64,000 nucleotides of DNA from Planomicrobium soli (GCF_003014655.1 NZ_PYAT01000006.1:1-64000); one strand, 5' to 3'. Shown: positions 11,429-21,343, counted from the first letter of the stretch. Numbers and translations are program-made. Notes: generated by a model not told the origin, from the sequence alone.

Positions 11429-12153
11429 AACAGATCACGCAAACGGGTACAACTGTTGAAAGCGCGATATCTGCAGCATTAGAAAAACTCCAAGTTACAC
11501 GAGAAGAAGTAACCGTAAATGTGATTCAAACAGAAAAAAAAGGCTTTTTCGGATTTGGTTCAAAAGAAGCTGAAGTAGAAGTAACGGTAAATTTTCAAGA
11601 AGAGCCTCAAGCTGTTGAAAAACAGCCAGAAATGGCGGTAAGTTCTGCTGAAACACAAACTGTACAAGATTCAATAGAAGATGCGCCTGCCGATACTAGA
11701 GAAAAGGCCATTCAAGAGACAAAAGACTATATCCAGTCGATTGCCCAGGGCATGAAAATCAATGATTTGAAAGTTACTCATCAACAAAAAGGCAAAAACG
11801 TCAGCTTGTATTTGGAAAGCGAAAAAGTGGCCATGCTGATCGGCAAACGGGGGCAAACCTTAAATTCCCTTCAACAATTGGCTCAATTAATAGCGAACAA
11901 ATACTCTAGTCAGTTTATAATAATTGAATTGGATGCCGAAAATTATCGGGAGCGCCGGCAAGAAACGTTGGAACAGCTGGCTGACCGAATGGCAGACAAA
12001 GCTATCCGGACTGGCGGCCGAGTGCAGTTTGAACCGATGCCCTCGTATGAACGGAAAGTGATTCATCAAGCTTTGTCTCGGCGGCTCGATATTGAAACGT
12101 ATTCAGAAGGAAAAGATCCGAATCGTTACCTCGTTATCGAACCGTTAAAATAA
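11425..12153 (+). CDS. jag: RNA-binding protein Jag (KhpB)
   Basis: 242-residue KH/R3H protein. An N-terminal Jag_N domain (about 1-50, KKGFFGFGSKEAEVEV) is followed by a Gln/Glu-rich linker, a KH domain with the GxxG-like loop IGKRGQTLNSLQ (about 137-148), and a C-terminal R3H domain. With KhpA it forms an RNA chaperone linked to cell-wall and division control. The GTG start overlaps the yidC stop by 4 bases, so translation is coupled. Confidence 0.94.
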   Translation: MKQITQTGTTVESAISAALEKLQVTREEVTVNVIQTEKKGFFGFGSKEAEVEVTVNFQEEPQAVEKQPEMAVSSAETQTVQDSIEDAPADTREKAIQETKDYIQSIAQGMKINDLKVTHQQKGKNVSLYLESEKVAMLIGKRGQTLNSLQQLAQLIANKYSSQFIIIELDAENYRERRQETLEQLADRMADKAIRTGGRVQFEPMPSYERKVIHQALSRRLDIETYSEGKDPNRYLVIEPLK

Positions 12154-12163
12154 TGAAAAAAGC

Positions 12164-12193
12164 GACTTGCGCAAAGCGCAGGTCTTTTTTTTA
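12164..12193 (+). terminator. jag terminator
   Basis: A 9-base-pair stem with one G-T pair (12164-12172 with 12176-12184, loop AAA) followed by eight T residues. It ends the rpmH-rnpA-yidC-jag unit. Confidence 0.85.
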
Positions 12194-12293
12194 TGGGATT
12201 CAAAAAAAAGTCACAAGAAACGAATTTGTTTGTCTTTCGGTTTTTCCACATTTATGCTAATGTAATACGTTAGAAAGCCACGGGCATTTATCA

Positions 12294-12313
12294 GTTGTCC
12301 ACATGTGGACAAC
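12294..12313. promoter_or_regulatory. perfect 20-base palindrome upstream of mnmE
   Basis: GTTGTCCACATGTGGACAAC is identical to its own reverse complement. It sits 21 bases before the mnmE ATG. Each half contains TTGTCCACA, one base from the DnaA box TTATCCACA, so it can be read as two inverted near-boxes. Whether it binds DnaA or another regulator cannot be decided from sequence. Confidence 0.5.
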
Positions 12314-12334
12314 TTTTATCAAGGAGGAAACATC

Positions 12335-13720
12335 ATGGAATTCGATACAATTGCTGCGATATCCACACCAAGCGGTGAAGGTGCCATAGCAATCGTCCGT
12401 TTGAGCGGTCCACAGGCGATCGGGATTGCGGACAAAGTATTTCGTGCGCCAAGCGGGAAGAATTTAGCTTCTCAAGCAACGCACACGATTCATTATGGAC
12501 ATTTGCAGGATCCGTGGACGGAGGAAGTAGTAGAGGAAGTAATGGTGTCGTTTATGAAAGCTCCAAAGACTTTTACACGTGAAGACGTGATTGAAATAAA
12601 TTGTCACGGAGGGATTGTGTCCGTAAACCGTGTGCTTTCACTTGTGCTGCGTGCCGGTGCAAGACTTGCAGAGCCAGGAGAATTTACGAAACGGGCATTT
12701 TTGAATGGCCGTATTGATTTGTCCCAAGCAGAAGCGGTCATGGATTTGATCCGTGCCAAAACTGACCGGGCGATGGATGTCGCACTTGGCCAAATGGAAG
12801 GCCGGTTATCAAAATTGATTGGTACGCTGCGCCAAGCTTTGTTAGAGTCGATTGCGCAGATGGAAGTAAACATTGATTACCCCGAATATGATGATGTGGA
12901 AGAAATGACGCGCCCCATTATGCTCGAAAAATCAATGTGGGTGCGTTCTGAAATCGAACGGCTGCTCCAGACGTCTTCTCAAGGAAAAATTTTAAGAGAA
13001 GGGCTTTCAACGGTTATCATTGGGCGGCCAAATGTCGGAAAATCTTCTCTATTAAATAGTTTAGTACAAGAAAATAAAGCTATTGTTACAGAAATAGCGG
13101 GAACGACCCGTGATATAATAGAAGAATACGTCAATGTCCGTGGTGTGCCGCTGCGTTTAGTGGATACTGCCGGAATCCGTGAAACAGAAGATATTGTTGA
13201 ACGGATTGGGGTTGAACGTTCACGAAAAGTGTTAAAAGAAGCGGATTTAATCCTCTACGTACTAAATTATTCTGAAGCGCTGACAGCAGAAGACGAGCTG
13301 TTATTCCAGGCGGTTCAGGATATGAATTATATTGTGGTCATCAATAAAACCGATTTGCCAAAGCAGATCGATCTTGATCAAGTAAAAAAACTGGCCGGAA
13401 ACAAACGGCTTGTTACCACTTCTTTGATCGAAGAAGAAGGCATTGACCAGCTTGAAGAGTCGATTGCCGAATTGTTTTTTGAAGGGGAAATCGAAGCAGG
13501 GGATATGACGTACGTTTCAAACGCACGTCACATCTCACTCCTGCACCAAGCGCACCAAACCATCTCTGATGCGATAGAAGCAGCGGAAATGGATGTGCCG
13601 GTCGATATGATTCAAATAGATGTTACTCGAACATGGGAAATACTTGGCGAAATCATCGGAGATACCGCTGATGATGGTTTATTGAACCAATTATTTTCTC
13701 AGTTCTGCCTAGGGAAATAA
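12335..13720 (+). CDS. mnmE: tRNA modification GTPase MnmE (TrmE)
   Basis: 461-residue GTPase that with MnmG adds the carboxymethylaminomethyl group at wobble uridine 34 of certain tRNAs. An N-terminal folate-binding domain precedes a G domain inserted in a helical domain (P-loop GRPNVGKSS, then [10 protein letters not shown] and NKTDLP). The C terminus FCLGK is the conserved Cys-x-Gly-Lys motif. The frame continues ten codons upstream, but AAGGAGG before ATG 12335 fixes the start. mnmG follows 22 bases later. Confidence 0.97.
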   Translation: MEFDTIAAISTPSGEGAIAIVRLSGPQAIGIADKVFRAPSGKNLASQATHTIHYGHLQDPWTEEVVEEVMVSFMKAPKTFTREDVIEINCHGGIVSVNRVLSLVLRAGARLAEPGEFTKRAFLNGRIDLSQAEAVMDLIRAKTDRAMDVALGQMEGRLSKLIGTLRQALLESIAQMEVNIDYPEYDDVEEMTRPIMLEKSMWVRSEIERLLQTSSQGKILREGLSTVIIGRPNVGKSSLLNSLVQENKAIVTEIAGTTRDIIEEYVNVRGVPLRLVDTAGIRETEDIVERIGVERSRKVLKEADLILYVLNYSEALTAEDELLFQAVQDMNYIVVINKTDLPKQIDLDQVKKLAGNKRLVTTSLIEEEGIDQLEESIAELFFEGEIEAGDMTYVSNARHISLLHQAHQTISDAIEAAEMDVPVDMIQIDVTRTWEILGEIIGDTADDGLLNQLFSQFCLGK

Positions 13721-13742
13721 AACTCGAAGGGAATGAACGAAC

Positions 13743-15629
13743 ATGCCACAATACGAAGCAGGCACGTTCGATGTCATCGTTATAGGCGCTGGACATGCTG
13801 GAGTAGAAGCTGCTCTAGCCTCAGCGCGAATGGGCGCAAAAACACTCGTTTTAACGATGAATCTGGATATGATTGCATTTATGCCTTGCAACCCGTCAGT
13901 GGGCGGACCAGCAAAAGGCATTGTAGTACGCGAAATTGACGCACTTGGCGGAGCCATGGGACGCGTTATCGATAAAACACATATTCAAATGAGAATGTTG
14001 AATACAGCAAAAGGGCCAGCAGTACGCGCACTTCGCGCTCAAGCTGATAAAGTGCTTTACCAGCAGGAAATGAAACGCCTGATGGAAGAACAGCCGAACT
14101 TAACACTTCATCAAGGGATCGCTGAAAAATTAGTCGTTGAAGAAGGTAAAGTTACCGGATTGCTTACTCAAGTCGGCGGAATTTACCGTGCGAAATCTGT
14201 TGTTATTACGACAGGAACGTTTCTTCGCGGCGAAATCATTATTGGCGACCTTCGCTATTCAAGCGGACCGAATAACCAGCAGCCATCCATTAAACTGGCT
14301 GAAAACTTAGAAGAGCTTGGTTTTGAAACAGTGCGTTTCAAAACTGGAACGCCACCGCGCGTCAATAGCAATTCAATTGATTACAGCAAAACCGAAATCC
14401 AGCCAGGTGATGATGAGCCACGTGCATTCAGCTTTGAAACAACAGAATTCATCATGGACCAGTTGCCATGCTGGCTGACGTACACGAACGAAAAAACGCA
14501 TCAAATTATCGATGATAACTTGCACTTGTCGCCGATGTATTCAGGCATGATCAAAGGAACAGGACCACGCTACTGCCCTTCAATCGAAGATAAAGTAGTG
14601 CGCTTCAATGACAAGCCGCGCCACCAGATTTTCCTGGAGCCAGAAGGCCGTAATACGCGTGAGGTTTACGTACAAGGCCTTTCAACCAGCCTTCCGGAAC
14701 ACGTACAGCGCCAATTGCTGGAATCGATTCCAGGGCTTGAGAAGGCAGAAATGATGCGTGCAGGCTATGCAATTGAATATGATGCAATTGTTCCTACGCA
14801 ATTATGGCCGACACTTGAGTCAAAACAAGTTGAAAATCTTTACACAGCGGGCCAAATTAACGGAACTTCCGGTTACGAGGAAGCTGCAGGGCAAGGCTTG
14901 ATGGCGGGAATCAATGCAGCAGCAAAAGTACTGGGCAAAGAAGAAGTAATTCTGAGCCGTTCGGATGCTTATATAGGTGTACTGATCGATGATTTGGTAA
15001 CGAAAGGGACAAATGAGCCTTACCGCTTGTTGACGTCCCGCGCCGAATACCGCTTGTTGCTGCGCCATGATAATGCAGACATGCGTTTAACAGAAGTCGG
15101 TTATAACATTGGCATGATCAATGAAGACCGCTATGCACGATTTATTGCTAAAAAAGAGCGCATTGAAAGTGAAATCAAACGCTTAAGAGGCGTTATGATC
15201 AAACCGAATGAAACTGTTCAGCAATTGATCAAAGATGCTGGAGGCAGCGAATTGAAAGATGGCATTCGAGGAGCGGATCTGTTGAAACGTCCGGAAATGA
15301 CTTATGATATGATTGCGCAACTAACGGCATCGGAAGTAGAACTTGAAGATGAAGTAAAAGAGCAAGTGGAAATTCAAATCAAATACGAGGGATATATTGA
15401 AAAATCCCTTCAGCAAGTTGAAAAACTCAAGAAGATGGAAAACAAAAAGATTCCTGAAAACATTGATTACCATGCAATTTCAGGGTTAGCGACAGAAGCG
15501 AAGGTAAAACTAGCAGAAGTTCGGCCGCTCTCCATCGCACAGGCTTCCCGGATCTCCGGCGTAAATCCTGCTGACATTTCCATCTTGTTGGTGTATATTG
15601 AACAAGGAAGAATCGCAAAGGTTATCTAA
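13743..15629 (+). CDS. mnmG: tRNA uridine-5-carboxymethylaminomethyl modification enzyme MnmG (GidA)
   Basis: 628-residue FAD-dependent partner of MnmE. The Rossmann motif is [14 protein letters not shown] at residues 9-22; GTFLRGEI and the [15 protein letters not shown] region are family signatures, and the C-terminal helical domain binds MnmE. A GAAGGGA ribosome site lies about 11 bases before the ATG. It forms an operon with mnmE and ends in a strong terminator. Confidence 0.97.
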   Translation: MPQYEAGTFDVIVIGAGHAGVEAALASARMGAKTLVLTMNLDMIAFMPCNPSVGGPAKGIVVREIDALGGAMGRVIDKTHIQMRMLNTAKGPAVRALRAQADKVLYQQEMKRLMEEQPNLTLHQGIAEKLVVEEGKVTGLLTQVGGIYRAKSVVITTGTFLRGEIIIGDLRYSSGPNNQQPSIKLAENLEELGFETVRFKTGTPPRVNSNSIDYSKTEIQPGDDEPRAFSFETTEFIMDQLPCWLTYTNEKTHQIIDDNLHLSPMYSGMIKGTGPRYCPSIEDKVVRFNDKPRHQIFLEPEGRNTREVYVQGLSTSLPEHVQRQLLESIPGLEKAEMMRAGYAIEYDAIVPTQLWPTLESKQVENLYTAGQINGTSGYEEAAGQGLMAGINAAAKVLGKEEVILSRSDAYIGVLIDDLVTKGTNEPYRLLTSRAEYRLLLRHDNADMRLTEVGYNIGMINEDRYARFIAKKERIESEIKRLRGVMIKPNETVQQLIKDAGGSELKDGIRGADLLKRPEMTYDMIAQLTASEVELEDEVKEQVEIQIKYEGYIEKSLQQVEKLKKMENKKIPENIDYHAISGLATEAKVKLAEVRPLSIAQASRISGVNPADISILLVYIEQGRIAKVI

Positions 15630-15648
15630 ATAAGCAGCAAAACTTAAT

Positions 15649-15679
15649 AAATGGGCTGGCATACACCAGCCCATTTTTA
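15649..15679 (+). terminator. mnmG terminator
   Basis: Stem AAATGGGCTGG with CCAGCCCATTT around a six-base loop, followed by further T residues. Confidence 0.85.
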
Positions 15680-15750
15680 CATAGAAAAGCAATTTCAAAA
15701 TGTTCATGGTTTTAAAGAAGAAACTATAATGAAGAGGGAGGAAGAAGCGG

Positions 15751-16464
15751 TTGAACGAACAACAATTCAAAGACGCCCTCAGCGAAAAAGGAATTCAGTT
15801 AACGGAAAAGCAACTTGCTCAATTCCGTACTTACTATAAAGAATTGGTCGAATGGAACGAGAAAATGAACCTTACTGCTATAACGGATCAGCCATCTGTT
15901 TACTTAAAGCATTTTTATGATTCAATTACAGCAGCATTTTATTTAGACTTTACCAAACCGATGAAAGTATGCGACGTAGGGGCCGGGGCAGGGTTTCCAA
16001 GCATTCCATTGAAAATTTGTTTTCCAGAAATTGAAGTGACGATTGTAGATTCTTTAAACAAGCGTATACAATTTTTAACACATTTAAGCGGGAAATTGGA
16101 ATTGTCCGGTGTTCATTTCGTCCATGCAAGAGCAGAAGATTTTGGGCAATCCGAGCATCGCGAAAATTATGACTTAGTGACAGCCCGTGCTGTAGCAAGG
16201 CTCTCTGTCCTTGCAGAACTTTGCGTGCCATTGGTGAAAAAGGGTGGCCTGTTTGCAGCCATGAAAGCAGCATCAGCTTCCGATGAACTTCAGGATGCAG
16301 AGAAAGCGTTACAGAAACTTGGCGTTAAAAAAGAAAGCATTCATTCTTTTACATTGCCGGTCGAAGAAAGCGAGCGTTACATCCAAGTTTTTAAGAAGTT
16401 TAAAGAAACACCAAAAAAATACCCGCGAAAGCCTGGAGTTCCAAATAAAACGCCAATAATTTGA
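15751..16464 (+). CDS. rsmG: 16S rRNA (guanine-N7) methyltransferase RsmG (GidB)
   Basis: 237-residue SAM-dependent enzyme that methylates N7 of a guanine in the 530 loop of 16S rRNA. The SAM-binding motif is [15 protein letters not shown] (about 72-86), and NLTAITD near residue 40 is also typical. The start is TTG after GGGAGGAAG. It sits between mnmG and noc, as in Bacillus. The last residues are rich in Lys and Pro. Confidence 0.96.
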   Translation: MNEQQFKDALSEKGIQLTEKQLAQFRTYYKELVEWNEKMNLTAITDQPSVYLKHFYDSITAAFYLDFTKPMKVCDVGAGAGFPSIPLKICFPEIEVTIVDSLNKRIQFLTHLSGKLELSGVHFVHARAEDFGQSEHRENYDLVTARAVARLSVLAELCVPLVKKGGLFAAMKAASASDELQDAEKALQKLGVKKESIHSFTLPVEESERYIQVFKKFKETPKKYPRKPGVPNKTPII

Positions 16465-16502
16465 TGTTTTGTTAATTTGCTATCTTTTAATTCCTGCATG
16501 AA

Positions 16503-16518
16503 TGTTTCACGTGGAACA
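16503..16518. other. parS site upstream of noc
   Basis: TGTTTCACGTGGAACA is the exact reverse complement of TGTTCCACGTGAAACA, which matches the Bacillus parS consensus TGTTNCACGTGAAACA bound by Spo0J/ParB. It lies between rsmG and noc, within 3 kb of spo0J. Confidence 0.88.
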
Positions 16519-16583
16519 TTACATGAGCATATAAAATAAGTGAAAAGATTAGTTGTAAAGCTTTTAAAAGGGTGGTGCTTAAG

Positions 16584-17450
16584 TTGAAAAGTCCTTTTTC
16601 CCGTTTCTTTGGGGGCAGTGATAAAGAAGATGAAACAGAAAGTACAACTGAAATTGTGAAAGAACATACGGAAGAAGTTGTTAAACTGCCGATAGAAAAA
16701 ATAACTGCAAACCAGTTTCAACCGCGAACTGTTTTCGATGAAGAGAAAATCGAAGAATTGGCTCGGACGATTCATATGCATGGGGTTATTCAACCGATTG
16801 TTGTCCGTTCATCGAACAAAGAAGGCTCTTATGAGATTATTGCAGGTGAACGCCGGTTTCGTGCAATGCGTTCTCTTGGTTGGGAGGAAGTCCCTGCTAT
16901 TGTACGGGAATTAAGTGATAAAGAAACGGCTTCTATTGCCCTGATTGAAAACCTCCAGCGCGAAGAACTGACAGCTATTGAAGAAGCAACGGCTTATCAA
17001 AACTTGCTGGTAATTCATGAAATTACGCAAGAAGCGCTTGCACAGCGATTAGGAAAAGGTCAGTCGACTGTAGCCAATAAACTACGCTTGCTTAAATTAC
17101 CGGAAGAAATTCAGAATGCCTTGTTGAACCGGACCATTACTGAACGGCATGCACGGGCGCTCCTGCAAATAAAAAACAATGAACTTCAAATGAAAGTATT
17201 TGCTGAAACGGTTGAACAAAATTTAAATGTTAAGCAGCTCGAAGAAAAAGTAGAAAAAGCACTTTCAACTGAAGAACCGAAAAAAACAAAACCAAAACGC
17301 AAAGCAGTTAGCCGTGATTTGAGAATAGCCATGAATACGATCAAAGAATCGCTCCATATGGTTGCGAGAAGTGGAATCGATGTGACAACTGAGGAAGAAG
17401 AACACGATGAATACTACCAAATCACTGTGAAAATACCAAAGAAAAAATAA
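16584..17450 (+). CDS. noc: nucleoid occlusion protein Noc
   Basis: ParB-family DNA-binding protein that stops division over the nucleoid; it binds palindromic Noc sites and spreads and contacts the membrane in a CTP-dependent way. The start TTG at 16584 gives [11 protein letters not shown], matching the membrane-binding amphipathic N terminus of Noc; in-frame GTG codons at 16572 and 16575 lie inside the GGGTGGTG ribosome site. The CTP-binding motif is [12 protein letters not shown] and the helix-turn-helix is around [19 protein letters not shown]. Length is 288 residues. It is paralogous to spo0J nearby, but lacks the MAKGLGKG start of Spo0J. Confidence 0.92.
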   Translation: MKSPFSRFFGGSDKEDETESTTEIVKEHTEEVVKLPIEKITANQFQPRTVFDEEKIEELARTIHMHGVIQPIVVRSSNKEGSYEIIAGERRFRAMRSLGWEEVPAIVRELSDKETASIALIENLQREELTAIEEATAYQNLLVIHEITQEALAQRLGKGQSTVANKLRLLKLPEEIQNALLNRTITERHARALLQIKNNELQMKVFAETVEQNLNVKQLEEKVEKALSTEEPKKTKPKRKAVSRDLRIAMNTIKESLHMVARSGIDVTTEEEEHDEYYQITVKIPKKK

Positions 17451-17451
17451 G

Positions 17452-17487
17452 AAAAAGCTCTTTCCGTCACAGGAAAGAGCTTTTTTA
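17452..17487 (+). terminator. noc terminator
   Basis: Stem AGCTCTTTCC (17456-17465) with GGAAAGAGCT (17472-17481), loop GTCACA, followed by T residues. It separates noc from soj-spo0J. Confidence 0.85.
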
Positions 17488-17610
17488 ATAGGAATGTAAC
17501 TATAATAGAAGAAAAATTTTGATACAATAGACAATGGACACCATTAGAAATAGCAAAAATCCTGCTTCCGCAGTAAAATGATAGAAGTAAAAAAGAAAGT
17601 TGGTGCAAGT

Positions 17611-18372
17611 GTGGGTAGAACAATTGCGATCGCCAATCAAAAAGGCGGCGTAGGAAAAACAACATCTTCAGTGAACTTGAGTGCCTGCCTTGCTTATTTG
17701 GGCCAGAAAGTTCTCTTAATAGATATCGATCCCCAAGGGAATGCAACCAGTGGGGTAGGGGTTAATAAAGGCGACGTTAATCAATGCATTTATGAAGTAT
17801 TGATTGATGATGTAGATATAAAAGATACTATTATGGAAACAAAAGTGGAAAATTTGCATGTCGTACCTGCTACAATTTCCTTGGCAGGAGCAGAAATTGA
17901 GCTAGTTTCCACAATTTCCCGGGAAGTACGCTTGAAAAATGCTCTATCAGAAGTAAAAGGCATGTACGATTATGTCATTATAGATTGTCCACCGTCTTTG
18001 GGTTTATTAACCATTAACTCGCTGACCGCAGCAGACGCCATCATTATTCCGGTTCAATGTGAATATTATGCGTTGGAAGGATTAAGCCAACTACTAAGCA
18101 CCGTTCGATTGGTTCAAAAACACTTGAATCATGATTTGATGATAGACGGCGTACTATTGACAATGCTTGACGCACGAACAAATCTCGGCCTTCAAGTAAT
18201 TGAAGAAGTAAAAAAATATTTTCAGGATAAAGTCTACCGGACAATTATTCCGCGGAATGTGCGGCTAAGTGAAGCACCAAGCCATGGGGAACCTATTATA
18301 ATTTATGATCCAAAATCCAGAGGCGCAGAAGTTTACTTAGAATTGGCAAGGGAAGTGATTCGGAATGGCTAA
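17611..18372 (+). CDS. soj: chromosome partitioning ATPase Soj (ParA)
   Basis: Walker-type ATPase that regulates DnaA and works with Spo0J in origin segregation. The deviant Walker A is KGGVGKTT, followed by DIDPQGN and IIDCPPSLG; RLSEAPSHG near the C terminus is typical. The frame opens with an ATG at 17578, but homology with Soj begins at GRTIAIANQ, so the GTG at 17611 (253 residues) is preferred although its ribosome site is weak. It overlaps spo0J by 8 bases. A near-perfect Noc site lies inside the gene. Confidence 0.93.
   Translation: MGRTIAIANQKGGVGKTTSSVNLSACLAYLGQKVLLIDIDPQGNATSGVGVNKGDVNQCIYEVLIDDVDIKDTIMETKVENLHVVPATISLAGAEIELVSTISREVRLKNALSEVKGMYDYVIIDCPPSLGLLTINSLTAADAIIIPVQCEYYALEGLSQLLSTVRLVQKHLNHDLMIDGVLLTMLDARTNLGLQVIEEVKKYFQDKVYRTIIPRNVRLSEAPSHGEPIIIYDPKSRGAEVYLELAREVIRNG
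17914..17927. other. candidate Noc-binding site inside soj
   Basis: ATTTCCCGGGAAGT matches 13 of 14 bases of the Noc-binding consensus ATTTCCCGGGAAAT. It lies in the coding region of soj, so the match may be partly coincidental, but Noc sites are commonly intragenic. Confidence 0.5.
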
Positions 18373-19201
18373 AGGATTAGGAAAAGGCATCAACGCGTTG
18401 TTCCCTGGCGAATCATTGACTCAACAAACAGAAGCAGTTACGAAAATCGGCATTGGGCAATTGCGGGTAAACCCTTTCCAGCCCCGTAAGATATTTGACA
18501 ATGCTGCTTTGCAGGAACTATCGGAATCGATTAAAGAGCACGGAATATTGCAGCCGATTGTTGTCCGCAAAAAAGGAAAACATTTTGAACTGGTAGTAGG
18601 GGAAAGACGGTTCCGTGCAGCCAAGCTGGCAAAATTGAAAGAAGTTCCTGCTATCATCAAAGATTTGAATGACCAGCAAATGATGGAACTTGCTATATTG
18701 GAAAATCTGCAACGAGAAGATTTGACTCCGATCGAAGAAGCGGAAGCTTATCAAAAGCTAATGGAAGCTTTGAATTTGACGCAAGAGCAGTTAGCATTCC
18801 GATTAGGAAAAAGCCGGCCGCATATAGCAAACCATGTTCGGCTACTGGCATTGCCTGAAAATGTTCGACAGTTGATTTCAGATAAAAAGTTATCAATGGG
18901 CCATGGCCGTACATTACTAGGATTACGCCATAAAAAACTTATTTCTGAAACGGCCGAAAAAGTCGTTAAAGACAATTTGAATGTCCGCCAATTGGAAACT
19001 CTTGTTCAACGATTAAATGAAGATGTTCCACGTGAAACAATTGAAAAGAAAAAAGACTTGTTTATAGAAGAAAAACAGTCAGAGTTAAGAGACCGTTTTG
19101 GAACAAATGTCCAAATTAAAAAGTCTAAAAATAAAGGGAAAATCGAAATTGAATTTTTCTCAGAAGAAGACTTAGAACGGATTCTTGAGTTGCTAAATTG
19201 A
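18365..19201 (+). CDS. spo0J: chromosome partitioning protein Spo0J (ParB)
   Basis: 278-residue CTP-dependent DNA clamp that loads at parS, spreads and recruits SMC/condensin to the origin. It starts MAKGLGKGINALFPG. The CTP-binding motif is GERRFRAAKLAK and the helix-turn-helix that reads parS is LAFRLGKSRPHIANHVRLL. A coiled dimerisation domain forms the C terminus. It overlaps soj by 8 bases and carries a perfect parS near its 3' end. Confidence 0.97.
   Translation: MAKGLGKGINALFPGESLTQQTEAVTKIGIGQLRVNPFQPRKIFDNAALQELSESIKEHGILQPIVVRKKGKHFELVVGERRFRAAKLAKLKEVPAIIKDLNDQQMMELAILENLQREDLTPIEEAEAYQKLMEALNLTQEQLAFRLGKSRPHIANHVRLLALPENVRQLISDKKLSMGHGRTLLGLRHKKLISETAEKVVKDNLNVRQLETLVQRLNEDVPRETIEKKKDLFIEEKQSELRDRFGTNVQIKKSKNKGKIEIEFFSEEDLERILELLN
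19024..19039. other. parS site inside spo0J
   Basis: TGTTCCACGTGAAACA, a perfect match to the parS consensus. Bacillus subtilis also carries a parS inside spo0J, so the position is conserved. Confidence 0.92.
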
Positions 19202-19206
19202 CAACT

Positions 19207-19245
19207 GCCTATTTCCGCACTCCCGGGAAATAGGCTCTGTTTTTG
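19207..19245 (+). terminator. spo0J terminator
   Basis: Stem GCCTATTTCC (19207-19216) with GGAAATAGGC (19226-19235), then TCTGTTTTTG. The right arm includes CCCGGGAAAT, half of a Noc site, but the left half does not match. Confidence 0.8.
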
Positions 19246-19377
19246 AGAGAAAAGTGTAGACGCCTGCTTAATCCTACAAAATCTTGAATGATTTCGTAGA
19301 GCTAGGATTTAGAATCTGGACAGAAATCTCGAATAAAAGATAAAGAAAAGAGAAGTGTCTGAGGAAGGGGATAAATA

Positions 19378-20091
19378 ATGATTCTCTTAGGGACTTTGAT
19401 CAATGCAGTGCTTATTGTCGTAGGGACATTAATAGGAAGAGCCTTACGCAACATCCCTGAGAAGATACGGGAAACGGTCATGTACGCTATCGGATTAGCG
19501 GTAGCAGTTCTAGGATTACAAATGGGATTTGAAAGCGGGAATTTTGTAACAGTCATTATCAGTCTGGTTGTAGGGGCAGTTATTGGTGAGTTGGTCGATT
19601 TGGATAAGAAATTGAATGATTTTGGCCATTGGGTTGAACGTAAGCTCGCAGTAAAAGAAAGCAAAGGCAGCATTGCCCAAGGATTTATTACGGCAACGTT
19701 GATGTTTGTCATAGGGGCGATGGGAATTATTGGAGCGCTAGAAAGCGGCTTGAGCAATGAACATGGCGTTTTGATTTCCAAAGGCATCATCGATGGATTT
19801 ATCTCCATTATCCTTGCTTCAACATTAGGCATTGGAGTATTGTTAGCGGCAGTTCCTGTTTTTGTTTATGAGGGGCTCATTGCGTTATTTGCAACCCAAA
19901 TCAGCTTGATGATTCCAAATGCCGCATTGGACTTGTTCATAAAGGAAATGACCGCTACAGGCGGTGTCATGATTGTAGCTATCGGTTTAAATATGATGGG
20001 GATTACGAAAATACGGGTAGCGAATTTGCTGCCCAGTGTGTTAGTTGTAGGTTGCGTTGTCACGGTGATGTATCAATTCAACTTAATGTAA
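19378..20091 (+). CDS. DUF554 family membrane protein
   Basis: 237-residue hydrophobic protein with about seven membrane segments, matching the DUF554 (YdfK-like) family, whose biochemical role is unknown. It opens MILLGTLINAVLIVVGTLIG, and a charged stretch around LVDLDKKLNDFGHWVERKL separates the membrane segments. Glycine-rich paired segments suggest an internal duplication. A GGAAGGGG site precedes the ATG. It is followed 23 bases later by the MscS-type gene and may be co-transcribed with it. Confidence 0.85.
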   Translation: MILLGTLINAVLIVVGTLIGRALRNIPEKIRETVMYAIGLAVAVLGLQMGFESGNFVTVIISLVVGAVIGELVDLDKKLNDFGHWVERKLAVKESKGSIAQGFITATLMFVIGAMGIIGALESGLSNEHGVLISKGIIDGFISIILASTLGIGVLLAAVPVFVYEGLIALFATQISLMIPNAALDLFIKEMTATGGVMIVAIGLNMMGITKIRVANLLPSVLVVGCVVTVMYQFNLM

Positions 20092-20114
20092 GGTGAGTTT
20101 GGGAAGGTGAAATA

Positions 20115-21020
20115 ATGAGTACGAAGCAAGAAGATTTACAAACAGTAACAGCAGATATTGGGAAAATGACACAACAAACAAAAGAGATGCTACTCGATCA
20201 AAGCATGTGGTTTAGTGTCGGCTTAGTTGCAGTAAAAGTGGTGCTGATTACAATAGCAGCTGGAATTATTGTAAAGCTCTTAAAAGCGATTATCCGCAAA
20301 AGTTTTTCGGTCCGTATTAAAGGGCCATTAAAATATAACGAACGGCGACAGCAGACCTTATCAAAACTTTTGGAAAATGTTGTTGCTTACGTTATATACT
20401 TTATGGCCATAGTTGCAATTCTTTCAGCCTTTGAAATTAACGTAACCGGGTTGATTGCGGGAGCCGGGGTCCTAGGTTTAGCAATCGGTTTTGGTGCGCA
20501 GAACCTGGTGCGTGATATCATTACCGGATTCTTCATAATTTTTGAGGACCAGTTTTCGGTAGGAGATTTTGTCCGCATCGGCGCAGCGGAAGGTACAGTT
20601 GAAGAAATCGGTCTGCGCACCACAAAAGTAAAAGCCTATACGGGCGAACTGTTTATTTTTCCAAATGGAAATATAACCGATGTTGTCAATTTTTCGATCA
20701 ATAACTCAATTGCGGTTGTTGATGTAAATGTTGCTTATAACGCAGATATTAATAAAGTAGAGGCGCTTATCCAGGAATTTCTGGGAACGCTGCAAGATAA
20801 GTATGAACAAATCATCAAGCCACCTGAATTTTTAGGCGTTCAAAGCTTGACGCCTACTGAAATGGTAGTCCGGGTAGTTGCAGAAACGTTGCCGATGCAG
20901 CATTTTGCAGTGGCACGCGGAATGAGGCGCGATCTAAAAGAGTTTTTGGATGAAAACGATGTAGAGGTACCACTTCCACATATGGTTATGATGCAGCGCC
21001 CAACAGAAAAAGCTAAATAA
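20115..21020 (+). CDS. MscS-family mechanosensitive channel
   Basis: 301-residue small-conductance mechanosensitive channel protein that should release solutes on hypo-osmotic shock. Two or three membrane segments lie between residues 30 and 120. The pore-helix and beta-domain region reads GAGVLGLAIGFGAQNLVRD then FIIFEDQFSVGDFVRIG, the MscS signature. A C-terminal cytoplasmic alpha/beta domain follows. A GGAAGGTGA site precedes the ATG. It lies between the DUF554 gene and yyzM, as in related genomes. Confidence 0.93.
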   Translation: MSTKQEDLQTVTADIGKMTQQTKEMLLDQSMWFSVGLVAVKVVLITIAAGIIVKLLKAIIRKSFSVRIKGPLKYNERRQQTLSKLLENVVAYVIYFMAIVAILSAFEINVTGLIAGAGVLGLAIGFGAQNLVRDIITGFFIIFEDQFSVGDFVRIGAAEGTVEEIGLRTTKVKAYTGELFIFPNGNITDVVNFSINNSIAVVDVNVAYNADINKVEALIQEFLGTLQDKYEQIIKPPEFLGVQSLTPTEMVVRVVAETLPMQHFAVARGMRRDLKEFLDENDVEVPLPHMVMMQRPTEKAK

Positions 21021-21058
21021 TAAGAGTTGCTAGGCAGCGCGAAAAAGGAGACGGGCAT

Positions 21059-21259
21059 ATGGAAATGAAAGAGTTTGGCTTGAATGATATCGTAGAAATG
21101 AAAAAAGGCCATCCATGTGGCGCCAATGCCTGGAAAATCATCCGCATGGGAGCGGATATCCGGATTAAATGCGAAGGGTGCCAACATAGTGTAATGATTC
21201 CACGAATCGACTTTAATAAGAAAATGAAAAAAGTATTGGTGAAAGCCGAAACGGAATGA
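21059..21259 (+). CDS. yyzM: DUF951 family protein (YyzM-like)
   Basis: 66-residue DUF951 protein found next to ychF across Firmicutes; function unknown. The pattern GHPCGANAW followed by CEGCQHSVMIPR contains three Cys and nearby His residues that could bind zinc. A GGAGACGGGC site precedes the ATG. It is probably in one unit with the channel gene upstream. Confidence 0.88.
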   Translation: MEMKEFGLNDIVEMKKGHPCGANAWKIIRMGADIRIKCEGCQHSVMIPRIDFNKKMKKVLVKAETE

Positions 21260-21263
21260 ACAA

Positions 21264-21292
21264 TGGACAATTGGCCATTTCCTTCCTATAAT
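21264..21292 (+). promoter_or_regulatory. ychF promoter
   Basis: TGGACA (21264-21269), a 17-base spacer and a perfect TATAAT (21287-21292), about 50 bases before the ychF start. It lies just after the yyzM stop, so ychF probably has its own transcript. Confidence 0.7.
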
Positions 21293-21343
21293 AGAGTGGT
21301 TGCGAAAAAAATTGTGTGATTGAGAAGAGAGGTCGTGAATCCT

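Noticed and set aside
12305-12334. Longer MnmE start ten codons upstream
   Set aside because: It begins inside the 20-base palindrome without a ribosome site, and the AAGGAGG before ATG 12335 decides the start.
19222-19231. CCCGGGAAAT in the spo0J terminator as a Noc site
   Set aside because: Only the right half matches; the left arm serves the terminator stem.
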